Positions 46,006 to 59,064 of a DNA stretch of 64,000 bases are shown here, piece after piece. A program made the position numbers and the translations under genes. The stretch comes from Sipunculus nudus. Taxonomy: Eukaryota; Annelida; Sipuncula; Golfingiida; Sipunculidae. Numbering within the stretch: the stretch's first letter is position 1; the number at the start of each line of letters is the position of its first letter. Where the stretch lies: NCBI GenBank assembly GCA_026874595.1, contig CM049320.1, forward strand, positions 12,177,964 to 12,241,963. Direction: 5' to 3'. Under the pieces are notes generated by a model. That model saw only the letters and a program-made list of their open reading frames with translations. It did no database searches and had not been told where the DNA came from.

Positions 46006-47276
46006 CAAAGTCCGGTTTTCATGACAGTTTTGCCGCCGCATATAAATCCTGTTGGCGCTAAAACTCAAAAAATAGTTCACGGATCTTTACCAAACTTGGT
46101 ATATGTATAGATATGGGTGAGAGGACAATGCCTTTTAAAATGAGGTCATGACCTTTACTAGGAGAGTGTCTTTGACCTTGAATAGGTCAAATCACAAAAA
46201 TTCTTTAAATATCTCAAGTGATCTTGCATGGATTGATCCAAAAATTATTTGATTGAAAGGTTGTCATGTTCTAGAAACTGGTGGCGCCACCTATTATTCT
46301 TTCCTTGTTTTCGTGCCTTTTAAAACCCCCTAAATTGCCACTTGACATCTTATCAAGGGCTAGGCCAAGTTTGAATATGGATGACCTTGATGCGTTTTTA
46401 GCTCAGCTGACTTTCAGTCATGCTGAGCTATAGCGATCACTCTTTGTCCGTCGTCCGTCTGTCCGTTTACTAGGCACAAATCGTAACCGCTGGACCTAGA
46501 ATCTTGTAACTTGACATTCTGAGAGGTCGATAAAAAATCTCCATGGAAACCAGAAATTAGGTCTCTGTTTCCCATATCCTTCAAGCTATGGGGCCCCAAA
46601 GTACCCCCCAGAATAGTCAAAAATTTCATACAAAAACTTCAATATCTCATTAACTACATCACTGATGGTCATGATTTTTTGCATACATATTGATCATGAG
46701 ATGTTTCATCAGTTCCTGCAGACTGGTGGCGCCACCTGTATTTTTCGATTTTTTACGAATAGTTTTCTCTATTTTTGAGACCTTAAAAAATGTGAACATC
46801 TGTTAACAGGGCACAAATCGTAACGACTGGACCTAGAATCTTCATTCTTGACACACAGGGAGACCTATGAAAAGTCTTCATGGAAACCTGAAATTAGGTC
46901 TCTGTTACCCATATCCTATGAGCTATGGGGCCCCAAAGTACCCCCAAGAATAGTCAAAAATTTCATACAAAAACTTAAATATCTCATTAACTACATCACT
47001 GATGGTCATGATTTTTGGCATACATATTGATCATGAGATGTTTCAACAGTTTCTGCAGACTGGTGGCGCCACCTATATTTTTGATTTTTTACGAATAGTT
47101 TTCTCTATTTTTTAGACCTTTAAGAATGTGAACATCTGTTAACAGGGCACAAATCGTATAGACTGGACCTAGAATCTTCTTTTTTTACACAGTGAGAGAC
47201 CTATAAAAAGTCTCCATGGAAACCAGAAATCAGGTCTCTGTTACCCATATCCTTTGAGCTATGGGGCCCCAAAGTA

Positions 47277-47292
47277 CCCCCCCCCCCCCCCC
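47277..47292. repeat. Poly-C tract in family A unit
   Basis: 16 C between AAGTA and AGAATAG, the same alignment position as 9542-9557. Confidence 0.9.
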
Positions 47293-47806
47293 AGAATAGC
47301 AAAAAAATTTCATACAAAAACTTCAATATCTCATTAACTACATCACTGCCGGTCATGATTTTTGGCATACATTTTAATTATGAGATGGTCCATCAGTTCC
47401 TGCAGACTGGTGGCGCCACCTGTATTTTTCGATTTTTTACGAATTTTTTTCTCTATTTTTGAGACCTTAAAAAATGTGAACATCTGTTAACAGGGCACAA
47501 ATCGTAACGACTGGACCTAGAATCTTCATTCTTGACACACAGGGAGACCCATGAAAAGTCTCCATGGAAACCTGAAATTAGGTCTCTGTTACCCATATCC
47601 TATGAGCTATGGGGCCCCAAAGTACCCCCCAGAATAGTCAAAAATTTCATACAAAACTTCAATATCTCATTAACTACATCACTGATGGTCATGATTTTTG
47701 GCATACATATTGATCATGAGTTGTTCCAACAGTTTCTGCAGACTGGTGGCACCACCTATATTTTTTGATTTTTTACGAATAGTTTTCTCTATTTTTAGCT
47801 CAGCTG

Positions 47807-50422
47807 ACTATAAGTCATCTGAGCTATAGTCGTGGTCCATTGTCCGTCGTCCGTCCGTCTGTCCGTCCGTCCGTCCGTCAGTCCGTCCGTCCGTAGATGT
47901 GGCACGTTTTGAAACCGTAAGACCTAGGAATCCAAAATTCGGCATAATGTTAGATGTCCCCAAGATCTCCTACCAAGCCGAAAACTGGGTCTTTGCAACT
48001 TCGTTTCTTTGAGAAATTAAGGAAAAACCTCAATTTTTTATTAAAAACCTATTTTCACACTTCAGGACTGCCTAATATCAAAACCACTCATCTGTTTTTC
48101 CTCATATTTACCATAAATATTCCTCTTTATAGTTCCTATGTACATGCCAGAAATTATGTCTGTATTATTTAATTTAAAAAAGTTATGGGCCCAAACATAA
48201 TGCATTTTGTAAAAAATCAGAAAAGATATTTGATCACTTAACACAAAAAATGTTAAAGCTATGGACCTTTTTTCCGGTAATATAACTTTAATTAATCAAA
48301 ATTAAATTGTATACCCAAAATTAGATGAAAATCTTTTAAATTTTTTAAAATATTCACAAAAATAAAAAATTGGTACCTTAAATTTTGCCCAACTTTGACC
48401 ATGGCACGTTTTTTTCCTGTAAGTACTGTGGATTTAATTTTCACAGCATGTTTTTGTTAGCATTTAAACTGTTAACACCAAAAATTTGAAACCAGTTGAT
48501 CAAAAACTGTAGATTTTAATCAAGTTTTCAAGCACCATGTAACATATTGTTTACATCAAGCTAGTGTTATGCAGTTTGCAAGAGCTCAGCTCCCCAGCTT
48601 CAGCTCTAAGTTCCTTAAATTCGGCATACAGTTAGATGTCTCCAAAATCCCCTACCATGCCAAGAATTTGGTCACTAGGACTTAATACCTTTGAGATATT
48701 AATGAAAAACTTCATTTTTCCATTAAAAACCCATTGTTACACTTCAAGACTGCCTAATATCAAAACCACTGATCTGACTTTAATCATAAATAATATACAT
48801 ATTTTTCATTCTCTATGCACATGCCAGAATGATGTCAGTATTGCGTAATTGTTTTAAGTTATGGGCCCAAACATAATGCACTTTGTAAAAAATCAAGAAA
48901 TATATTTACTCCCTTAACAAGGGCATTGCTGAAGCTAGAGATTTTTTTGTCAGGGATGTAACATTATTTAATCAAGATTCAATTGAATACCCAAAATCAG
49001 TTCTGAATTTTTCAAATTTTATAAGTTATTAGTATAAATATAAAATTAGTACCTTAAATTTTGCCCAACTGTGACCATGGCATGTTTGTTTCCCGTGAGC
49101 ACTGTTGATATAATTTTCATATCATGCACACGTAAGCATTTCAGCTTTTTAGTTTAGAAAGCTGAAAGAAATTGGCCAAAAATTGTAGCTTTTATTAATG
49201 TTTATTATGAGACCCTGTCAGACTTTGGCTCTCTCCAGCCCCTCTTGAGTCACCTGTATGTTGACCTTGTTGACCTTTCATCAAATTATGCACGCTTGAG
49301 GCGAGGCATACATGGAATCCAGGCAGCTTATGGCCAGCCACAGTTGATCTAGGTGTCCAACCCAACTCATCTAGTAGTTTTAACCAACAACATAACAATA
49401 AACAAATTAATAAATTTTTATTGTTTTTTAATAACAAATTAAAGAAAAATAGAATAGGAATTTGTTAGTTTATAATAACAGGAAATTAACTTGCAGTTAC
49501 TGATGATATAAGAATCTTGTATCGATGGGTAGAATGTCACATATTCCAAATAACACCATGCAGTCACCTATGGCATTTTTCAGTTCAATTTTAATGATAA
49601 AGAAGTAAATCATATTATTCATTACTAATCATTAGGGATCATATGAAGGAAATTAATGATAGACAAAGATGCAGTTGATAATATTAATCTAGATTCCTAC
49701 TGTGTCTAGTGTGTACATTGATGTGAAATTAGTCCAAAATGAATTTTTTACAGTTATTTTTTAATATAAATAAAAGCCATAAAACCAGGTACTTATGATC
49801 ATTATTTAAATGTGTGAATTTTGTATATTCTGGATTCTCAACATCATTGTTTGGTGAAAACTGAATAAATACCAGACATGGTGCAAATACTTTGTAATTG
49901 TATTTAAATACGAATATGATTATGTACTCCATTATAAAATTTCTTGCATAAAGAATGGGAATTCAGGTAAAAATGAAAGTATATGAATACTCGTGCCAAT
50001 ACTTTCAAAATGTATTCATGAATGCATTCATGAATATATTCTTTAATATTATTTTAATAATCATATCAGTTATATTTCATTTAAAAAAATCATATGATTC
50101 TCCTATTATTTTTAATAAAAATTATATTTGGGACAATATTTGTAATTTTTTTTAATAAATAGTTAAACTCTTATATTATATGTTCTGCTTATAAGTTATA
50201 TGGCCAAGTCAAAATCTGTGTTACAATAGTACTCCATTTGTTAATAAAATAAATGAAATCAATCCTCTTCCCTGTCTCCAAAGGTACTATCAAAATCTTA
50301 CATAAGCTAAACAACTCATAATACAGCTTATAATACCACACAAAACCAGCATGTGCCTCATTTCTAAATAATATTTTTTTATCATATATAACAGCTGAGC
50401 GTCGTGACCCATAGGTCCCTTG
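47807..50422 (+). mobile_element. Family B element, type I copy 2
   Basis: An end-to-end twin of 5735-8361 with scattered substitutions and small indels, including a longer CCGT tract with a CAGT interruption at 47878. Its ends are AGCTCAGCTGACTATAAG and GTGACCCATAGGTCCCTTG. It is inserted at CTCTAT6AGACC in a family A unit, while the twin is at ACGAAT7CTCTAT. Non-coding. Confidence 0.87.
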
Positions 50423-50926
50423 TTTAGACCTTTAAGAATGTGAACATCTGTTAACAGGGCACAAATCCTATAGACTGGACCTAGAATCTTCATTCTTGAC
50501 ACACATGGAGACCTATGAAAAGTCTCCATGGAAACCTGAAATTAGGTCTCTGTTACCCATATCCTATGAGCTATGGGGCCCCAAAGTACCCCCAATAATA
50601 GTCAAAAATTTCATACAAAAACTTAAATATCTCATTAACTACATCACTGATGGTCATGATTTTTGGCATACATATTGATCATGAGATGTTTCAACAGTTT
50701 CTGCAGACTGGTGGCGCCACCTATATTTTTCGATTTTTTACGAATAGTTTTCTCTATTTTTTAGACCTTTAAGAATGTGAACATCTGTTAACAGGGCACA
50801 AATCGTATAGACTGGACCTAGAATCTTCATTTTTTACACAGTGAGAGACCTATAAAAAGTATCCATGGAAACCAGAAATTAGGTCTCTGTTACCCATATC
50901 CTTTGAGCTATGGGGCCCCAAAGTAA

Positions 50927-50938
50927 CCCCCCCCCCCC
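50927..50938. repeat. Poly-C tract in family A unit
   Basis: 12 C at the same unit position as 9542 and 47277. Confidence 0.9.
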
Positions 50939-51270
50939 AGAATAGCAAAAAAATTTCATACAAAAACTTCAATATCTCATTAACTACATCACTGCCGGTC
51001 ATGATTTTTGGCATACATTTTAATTATGAGATGATCCATCAGTTCCTGCAGACTGGTGGCGCCACCTGTATTTTTCGATTTTTTACGAATTTTTTTCTCT
51101 ATTTTTGAGACCTTAAAAAATGTGAACATCTGTTAACAGGGCACAAATCGTAACGACTGGACCTAGAATCTTCATTCTTGACACACAGGGAGACCCATGA
51201 AAAGTCTCCATGGAAACCTGAAATTAGGTCTCTGTTACCCAAATCCTATGAGCTGTGGGGCTCTTAATTA

Positions 51271-51282
51271 CCCCCCCCCCCC
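51271..51282. repeat. Poly-C tract in family A unit
   Basis: 12 C followed by GAATAATGG, at the same unit position as the other three tracts. Confidence 0.9.
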
Positions 51283-51436
51283 GAATAATGGAAATTTTCA
51301 TACAAAAACTTCAGTATCTCATTAACTACAACACTGATGGTCATGATTTTTTACATACATATTGATCAAGAGGTGTTCCATCAGTTCCTGCAGACTGGTG
51401 GCACCACCTGTATTTTTTCAAATTTTTACAATTTTT

Positions 51437-53340
51437 AGCTCAGCTGACTATAAGTCATCTGAGCTATAGTCGTGGTCCATTGTCCGTCGTCCGTCCGTCT
51501 GTCCGTCGTGCCGTCCGTCCGTCCGTCCGTCCGTAGATGTGGCACGTTTTGAAACCGTAAGACCTAGGAATCCAAAATTCAGCATATTGTTAGATGTCCC
51601 CAAGATCTCCTACCAAGCCGAAAACTGGGTCTTTGCGACTTCGTTCCTTTGAAAAATTAAGGAAAAACCTCAATTTTTTATTAAAATCCTATTTTCACAC
51701 TTCAGGACTGCCTAATATCAAAACCACTCATCTGTTTTTCCTCATATTTACCATAAATATTCTTCTATATAGTTCCTATGTACATGCCAGAAATTAAGTC
51801 TGTTAAGTATAAATTCTTTAAGTTATGGGCCCAAACATAATGGACTTTGTAAAAAATCAGGAAAAATATTTACTTACTTAACATGAAAAATTTTGAAATT
51901 AGAGTCTATTTTCCCAAGTATATAACTATGTTTAATTAAGATTCAATTGTTTACCCAAAATTAGATCTGAATTTTGTAAATTTTTTAAGTAATTAGCATA
52001 AAAATAAAATCAGTACCTTAAATTTTGCCCAACTTTGACCATGGCACGTTTTTTTCCTGTAAGTACCATTGATTTAATTTTCACACCATGTAAACATAAA
52101 TATTTAATTTGTTTAAATCTGAAATTTGGAAGTAAAAGCTTGAAAATTAAGCTAGTTATTTATTTTTTTTCTTGAGGCTCTATTGTAGTCATTTGCTTTG
52201 ATTACAGATTACAGATGCAGGGTCCCACTCCAGGTCACTGGAAGTCAGCTATGCCAGGGTTTCTGATTTGTTACAGTCACTGGGGGAGATCCCCTGCTGT
52301 GACAGGTGTACAGTCATTCTCATATCACCACCCCAATCACCCCCCCCCCCCCCCCCGCAAACCCAACCCACCAAGTGTTATGCAGTATTGTTATTGTTTT
52401 CACTGTATCTCCATAATTGTAATGCTGTTTCCACTCTGATATGCAAAAACTTTCCTTGAAAAAGTAATTCAAGGTGTAATCCAGAAGATGCAATGTTGTG
52501 TAATGTAGCCTTTTTAAGAAATCATTTTTCTTTTAAATGATTTTACCAGTCATAATGGATACCATCAGTATGCTTAAATTATGATAAAATATGAAGCACA
52601 TTATGGATAAATAAAGACACAATTAAAAACTGTGAAATTTAAATCAAGTATTTTTTTTAGATATTTATTGTTTTGCAGATTTAAAAGATATATTTTTGTG
52701 GTAAAAAATAAATAAACATTTGTATGCATGATGTGGTGTTATCTGACAAGATTGAGATTTATGATGATGCAATTGAGAATTATGAATCAACTTTTATATT
52801 CAGATATATATGTTATATTGAAAATGTATAGAAATATAAACTTAAATTAAAAAAAAAATTGATGTGATAAAAAAATGAGGATTTATTACAAACATTTGTT
52901 CATTATTATCCTGCATCAGCAGAATTTGAGATCAGGCTTTGTTTGCCATTTTTTATGTTGTTAATTAGTTATATTTCAACTGTATACATTTCATAAAAAA
53001 ACATATTTAATAATATATATTATACAAAAAAAAGATTTGATTGAACAAATGTGTAAACTACTGAAATGTCAACAGTTAATCGAAAAGCCAACTAATGATC
53101 ATGGTAATTGTACAGATCATTTGTTCACAAACTGCTCACAGTTTCAACATTAGGAAACACATGGTCAGGTCACAAAATATTATTTGCAACAATTTCTTGC
53201 TCATCAATACAAAACAATCATATAACCAACCATGGCCTTTATTACCTCTTCCTCTTACACTTTATCTCCATTTTATATTATTTTAGATTTTTACCTTCAA
53301 GGTTAACATCAGCTGAGCACAGTGACCCATAGGTCCCATG
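51437..53340 (+). mobile_element. Family B element, type III (1.9 kb)
   Basis: It has the usual 5' near-palindrome and (CCGT)n (51480-51535), with one 5' unit like other B copies (51540-52100). A different body follows (52140-53250), containing a C17 run at 52340-52356. The 3' end is CAGCTGAGCACAGTGACCCATAGGTCCCATG, like the miniature copy at 13692-13966. Inserted in family A copy 2. Non-coding. Confidence 0.8.
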
Positions 53341-54700
53341 TTTTTTCTCTATTTTGGAGACCTTTAAGGATGTAGTTATCTGTCAAAATGGTACAAATCG
53401 TAATGACTGGACCTAGAATCTCCATTTTTGACACATACGGAAACCCATGAAAAGTCTCCATGGAAACCTGAAATTAGGTCTCTGTTACCCATATCCTTTG
53501 AGCTATGGCACTCCAAAGTAAAGCTTTAGAATAATGGAAAATTTGATACAAAACAAGTATCTGAACAACTAATGCAGAGATCACCATAATTGTATGCATG
53601 GATATTGATCATGGAGTGTTTCATCAGTTTCTGCAGACTGGTGGCACCACCTGTATTTGTTCAGCTTTTTTTATGAATTTTTTTCTCTATTTTTGAGTCC
53701 TTTAAAGATATGAACATCTGTAAACAGGGCCCAAATCATAACAACTTGTACTAGAATCTTCATTCTTGACAAACAGGGAGATCCATGAAAAGCCTCCATG
53801 GAAACCTGAAATTAGGTCTCTGTTACCCATATCCTTTAAGCTGTATGGCTTCAAAATACCCCCCATAATAATGAAAAATTGTATACAAAAACTGCAGTAT
53901 CTCAATAACTACAACACTGATGGTCATGATTTTTGGCATACATATTGATCATGAGGTGTTCCATCAGTTTCTGCAGACTGGGTGAGCCACCTCTATTTTT
54001 TTTCAAATTTTTACGAATTTTTTTCTCTATTTTTGAGACCTTTAAAGAATAGGTTATCTGTCAACAGGGTACAAATCGTAACAACTGGACCTAGAATCTT
54101 CATTCTTGTCATGCAAGGAGGCCCATGAAAAGTTTCTGTGGAAACCTGAAATTAGGTCTCTGTTTCCCATATCCTTCAAGCTATAGGACTCAAGCTATAA
54201 GTATCCCTCAGAATAATGGACAATTTGATACAAATGCTGAAGTATCTGAACAACTTATCCTGAGACCACCATGCTTCTTTGCATGGATATTGACCATTAA
54301 GTGTTTTTATTAGTTTCTGCAGACTGGTGGAGCCACCTGTATTTTTTTTTTTTTCTCTATTTTTTATATATATTAATACAGACACAATCTCAGCCTGTTG
54401 GTTAATCTGTTTGATGCTTCAGTTGAATGGGTATATACTACCATTCAGATGATAAAATTTCCTTTTTGCGAATCTTTTCCCATTCAGCTGAGCGTCATGA
54501 CCCATGGGTCACTTGTTCAAGGTCACAGAGGAGATAAAGCTGAAATGATGTTAACTTTAATATCTCACTAAGGGATGCTTGGATTTGTCTAAAAATCAAA
54601 TTGACATAAGATCTTTGATAGCATTGTTTTCTGAAGAAGACAGGTGGCGCCACCTTATGTTGTTTTCTTGCTAAAATAATGTTTTCTTTCAAATCATGTG

Positions 54701-56735
54701 TATAGACATGGGTTACGGAATGAGATATATTTCAGTTTGGATCATGACCTTTCCTATGAGGTTACAGTTGTTTCGTACCATAATGCATAATAACTCAAGG
54801 AAACTTGCAAATATGAAGTTTATCAATGACTAAAGACCCTGTGTATATTACCCTTTTATCATCCACTATAAGGCAGTTGATTCAAGATCAAATTCTAATG
54901 CAAACCAAGCCGAATGCAGAATTTTATTATGTCTTTTAATGTTCTGTATTAAGGTTTAACGAGGCAAAATGAATATGATGAATAATAAGTATCAGGATGA
55001 TCGGCAATTAAAAACACTATGTCCAGTGCCCACACTGCTGTGTTGAATGAATGGGCTGGTCAGGCTGGACGCTAGGTGGCACTAGTTGTTTGCCTGCAGT
55101 TTTTCAAGCAGGTAAATGACACACACGGGAGTATCAGTTTTAGGGATATCCCGTATCAGGACTACAGTCATAGCATTGGTTAAGCTTCAACAAGAACAAT
55201 TTTAAGGAGGCTCAAGTGAGGACCACAGTGATGGTTTAGCTGTAAGGTTCATGGTGGACCACAAGTTTGATGTCTGGAGAATGTATAAAACTAAATACAA
55301 CCAGTCTGGAATTCTCAAATTGAATATTATCAGAAAAAAATAGTGGATCAGATCAAATGTTAATTGATCATGTGACTTGAGGTGACAACATTTACTTTGG
55401 CAGCCACAGTTTGTCCTTGCTCTTGAACCTCCTTCCAGAAGTACAAGTGCTGCTTCAATCTGAAGGATGTACTCTTGCATTATTCCAATCCATTGCTGAG
55501 GTACCTACCATGCCTCCTTATGTATTACTAACCTGTCAGTCATGTATTTCTTACCTCTCATCATGCTGGGGTAAGGTAGATGAAATGAAAATTTATCAGA
55601 AATCATTCAGAGACTGTTTATTGATAATAATACAGTTGAGAGCTTGGTTGACATGGGTCATGACGAGCTTTATACCTTGGAGAATATTTTTGCTGTTCCA
55701 TTTAGTTATTGATTTAGGCAGTGTTATAGTTTTTGTAACTGTTTAGGTAAAAATATATATCCATGTACCTTGCCCAGAGGCAATAATTCATGATTAAATT
55801 ATGCAAATTAATGGATATTTTCATTTTGTACTTTAAAATATATGAGAGAGTTTCACCAGAAATTCACTCCGTTTGGCATCTTATGGGACAGACGGGCAGG
55901 TTTACATATGCAATAAAACCAGAGTGAATATCGCAAGAAAATAGAATTTCCTTTTCAGGCAGATACCAGACACAAATAACTCATTTCTATTGAGTCTTCA
56001 GTGCTTATGAGGTGATAGTTCATGCTTCCAGTTTCCTGTGAATAATGTGTCTAGATTATTCTGGTTTTGGCTATAGATGGTTAACACTACATTGAATGAT
56101 AAATTGTCACCTTAGGTATATATAGCTAACCTCCAAGCAGTGCTGTAGGTTATATGTTTATTTTACAGTTAAGTGAGTTTCAGTGTTGCTCTGCTGCTTG
56201 AATGAGCAAGATAAAGCCAGCTGAACAGGTTACAGTAATAAAATATCAAAGACCGAAATAACCAGGTGCCTCAGGTGATTTGGCTGAACATGTTTAAAGG
56301 TCAGGAGATTGATCCATAGGCGGCTCTGTCTATCGATTGAAAATAAAGATCAGCATGATGATAGGTAATTCATATTTCAGAGGTATTACAGTTTTCTGTT
56401 TTTCAGGTTCTTTTGACCCTGATTTTAATCAGGACATTTCTCAGGGCTTTCAGTAGCGCTGGGGTTAGCGTCTATGACACTCAAAATCTCTTACCGACAC
56501 TCGGTTCTAAGGGTCCAAGCGTCACATGGGACATGCTAATTTCTGCCTTTTGGACCTTATAGCAGCCAATGACTGTTACCAGCTGCCCCAAACGAACCTG
56601 TCAGTCGTGTGAACACTGATAACTGAGTCTTATATTTGGCTGTAAGCATACATTCACATAATGACAATTTATAATCATATAATGATATGATGATAACATA
56701 AACTACAAACAATCCAAATTTTACATGTCCATAAA
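54701..56735. other. Sequence between family C segments, no gene supported
   Basis: The 111-codon plus frame (55411-55746) and the 92-codon minus frame (55202-55480) overlap antisense and show no domain. The L/I/V-rich plus frame reflects T-rich composition. I see no splice-flanked exon. Confidence 0.35.
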
Positions 56736-57560
56736 TAATATTGACAGAACAAAGCCTATATAAAATGGGGTCATGACCTTTTCTATGAGAGTGACCTTGA
56801 CCTTGGAAAGCTCCATTTTGGGGGAAAATCACACAAATTCTTAAATATCTCTAGAAATATTGCATCAAATGATCCAAAAATCAATTTTACCAAAGATCTT
56901 GAATAGTGTTGCCATGTACTGCAAACTGGTGGTGCCACCATGCTGTTTTATACCCCCCGTCATTGCTACAGGACAAAACAAATCTTTGAGCATTAAGATA
57001 ACTTAACGGGATAACTTAATTAAAATTGGAGTCATGACCTTTCCTATGAGAGTAACAATGACCTTTAATATTGCCATATATGGTGAAAATCATACAAGAT
57101 CATAAATTTTTCAATAAGGGAGGCTTGGATTGGTCCAAAAATCAACCGACCAAAGAAAATGGCTCATATCTGAGGAGTTGTTCATGTGTTGGTCTGAAAT
57201 TTGGCATGTAAATCAACCTTGGAGAGTTTTCTGGTCAACTGGACTGGTGGCGCCACCTACCCTACTGTTTTCATAGTATAAATCAATGCCCTTTTTTCAG
57301 GAATGAAATTGTGCTTGTCCATAGATCTTGGATACCTCCATCTCAAATTCAAGACTGGTGGCGCCATCTACAATAGTGTTCGTGTTGCATTCATAAGTTC
57401 ATTTGCTCAAGTGCTCATATCTGAGGAATTGTTCAATGTGTTGGTCTGCAATTTGGCATGTACATCCTGATTGGAGAGTTTTCAGATCAGGCAACCAGAC
57501 ATGAATGCCACCATCCTTACCATTTCAATAGCATAAATTCATCCCCTTTTCTCAAGAGTG
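56736..57560 (+). mobile_element. Family C repeat, two to three tandem-like units
   Basis: GGGGTCATGACCTTTTCTATG, GATCCAAAAATCAATTTTACC and CTGGTGGTGCCACC form one unit (56770-56942). GGAGTCATGACCTTTCC, GTCCAAAAATCAACCGACC and GGTGGCGCCACC (57246) form the next. A shorter TCATATCTGAGGA unit recurs at about 57165 and 57416, with a GGTGGCGCCATC variant near 57358. Family C ends are not defined. Confidence 0.6.
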
Positions 57561-57864
57561 ATTCACCATATTGGCCCCCATAATTGGTGAAAAAATATGG
57601 TTTCTCAAGATGCTAGATGGAAGAAACCATGGTTGCTTGCAAAGTGTCAGTATATGCTGCTGAAGATAAGGGCCTATTCTAAGGGCCTAGGGCAGCAAGA
57701 AATGTCTAGCTTGCACTGGATTTGCTCTCCTGGGAGGACAGGGAGGCTGACAGGGGTAACAGTTTTTTGTGGGTGGCCCTTTATAGGTCCCCATGAGTGT
57801 GAAACTCTCATTTAAATAAATATATATTTATGTTTTCTTTCCTTATTTTTCCTTTCTTCTGCCA
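57561..57864. other. Sequence after family C, no gene supported
   Basis: The 72-codon plus frame (57597-57815) lacks motifs. Nothing else seen. Confidence 0.4.
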
Positions 57865-57990
57865 TATATCTCCAATACATCTTATTCTGAAAACCTTTAA
57901 CTTTAACACAATAGGAGTCCTAGCTATAGGTCACAGATTTGTACTTGATATTTATTTTTGACCTTGACCTTGTTCTCACGGTTATACACT
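57865..57990. repeat. Dispersed repeat around TTTGACCTTGACCTT, copy 1
   Basis: ATATCTCCAATACA, TAGGTCACAGATTTG and TTTTTGACCTTGACCTTGTTCTCA match 59065-59185 in the same order and spacing. Confidence 0.6.
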
Positions 57991-59064
57991 CCACAGCTGA
58001 TTCCCCTTTGTGGCTCAGTCTCAGGTCTGAGTGATGTGAGGTTTAGCGCAGGGTTTGGGGGAAAAGGGAAAGTTCAATTGATCACTTAGCGATTGCGATA
58101 ATTCAAAGGAGCTGTGATTGTGCTCTGGATTTGGTCGAAGATGCTCAAAATGAGATTTCATTATTATATAAAACCAAGAATGAATGACTTGTATCCAGAA
58201 CTAATTCCATATCCAGACTGGGCTGATCATATTTTATGATTACCATTATGTGGTGACATTATTATCATATATTACAGAACTGATAATGTGTTTTATATCG
58301 ACCAAGTAATTGTGTGATTACCATGAGTGTTTATTGAGTGGATTTATGCTGATACATATATAAACATAAATCCCATTAGGGCACCTGTTCAGGATGTAAA
58401 ACAGTGCCTCGTGCATAGTAGTGTTTTAAAGAGTTCTTTTGGTACTCCCTGCGTTCACTACTTACGCTGATTACCCAGGGTGGAAAATACCGCCCATGAT
58501 TAATGACCAGAAAACTCCGTGTCCTTGATGATTCAGCTGCTCTGGTGTCTCAGAATATTTATGGTTCCAGCAAATTTCCATGGATATTAGCACATTTTAA
58601 GCTTTGGCTGTTACATCATGCAGAGTATTTTTTTAGTACTAACACTGATATTTTACAGTACGTATTATTTATGGTACTTTCATCATGTTGTGTTTTTAAC
58701 ACCAGCAGAATTTATGTTTATTTCAAGTTAACAGCATGCCCAAAAATACACACAAAAACTGATTACTATTATTTCATACTTGTTTTTGAGAATCCAGTAA
58801 ATTTGTTTCAGTTTTGCTTAATATTGCTGTTGTATATTTAATTTCTGATTATTTCATTCCCAATAAAGAGCATTTCTGAAGTTTCTTGAAGCTTAAGGAA
58901 TCCAATAATGAGGAATTTTTTACTCGATAAATTCTTTTCTCTGTTTTAGTTTTATATGTACACATGGATCGACTTCGTCCTTGTACACTTTAGGCCAGAA
59001 TGTCAAGGTCAGTTAAGCTGTTAACACTACTTTCTGTGTTCTTCTCTGCCATTTTCTGTTTGTG
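57991..59064. other. Sequence between repeat copies, no gene supported
   Basis: The 112-codon plus frame at 58503-58841 has no recognisable domain. Its second half is rich in F, I and L, as expected from T-rich DNA. Confidence 0.4.

Larger units (their letters stand above)
46400..54515 (+). mobile_element. Family A element, copy 2, about ten tandem units
   Basis: It starts AGCTCAGCTGACTTTCAGTC and CACTCTTTGTCCGTCG, and ends CAGCTGAGCGTCATGACCCATGGGTCACTTG. Units of ~335-345 bp fall at about 46440-46760, 46761-47100, 47101-47450, 47451-47800, 50423-50760, 50761-51080, 51081-51430, 53341-53680, 53681-54020 and 54021-54350. The last three correspond in type and order to the last units of copy 1. 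The 46761-47450 pair is closely repeated at 50423-51110, a higher-order duplication. Two B elements interrupt the array. Non-coding. Confidence 0.8.
46010..54700 (+). mobile_element. Family C repeat split by a family A element
   Basis: The left part (46010-46399) has GAGGTCATGACCTTTACTAGG, TTAAATATCTCAAGTGATC, TTGATCCAAAAATTA and a GGTGGCGCCACC palindrome (46280). It breaks at GATGACCTTGATGCGTTTTT. The right part resumes at TTCAAGGTCACAGAGGAG (54516), runs through TCTAAAAATCAAATTGAC, and ends in another palindrome (54643). The same wording recurs at 56740-57370. The outer limits of C are approximate. Confidence 0.6.

Noticed and set aside
55411-55746. 111-codon plus-strand frame with hydrophobic C-terminus as a membrane protein
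   Set aside because: Overlaps an antisense open frame, and the hydrophobicity follows from T-rich DNA. No signal peptide or family motif.
58503-58841. 112-codon plus-strand frame as a gene
   Set aside because: Ordinary AT-rich composition and no domain. A frame of this length is unremarkable in 64 kb.
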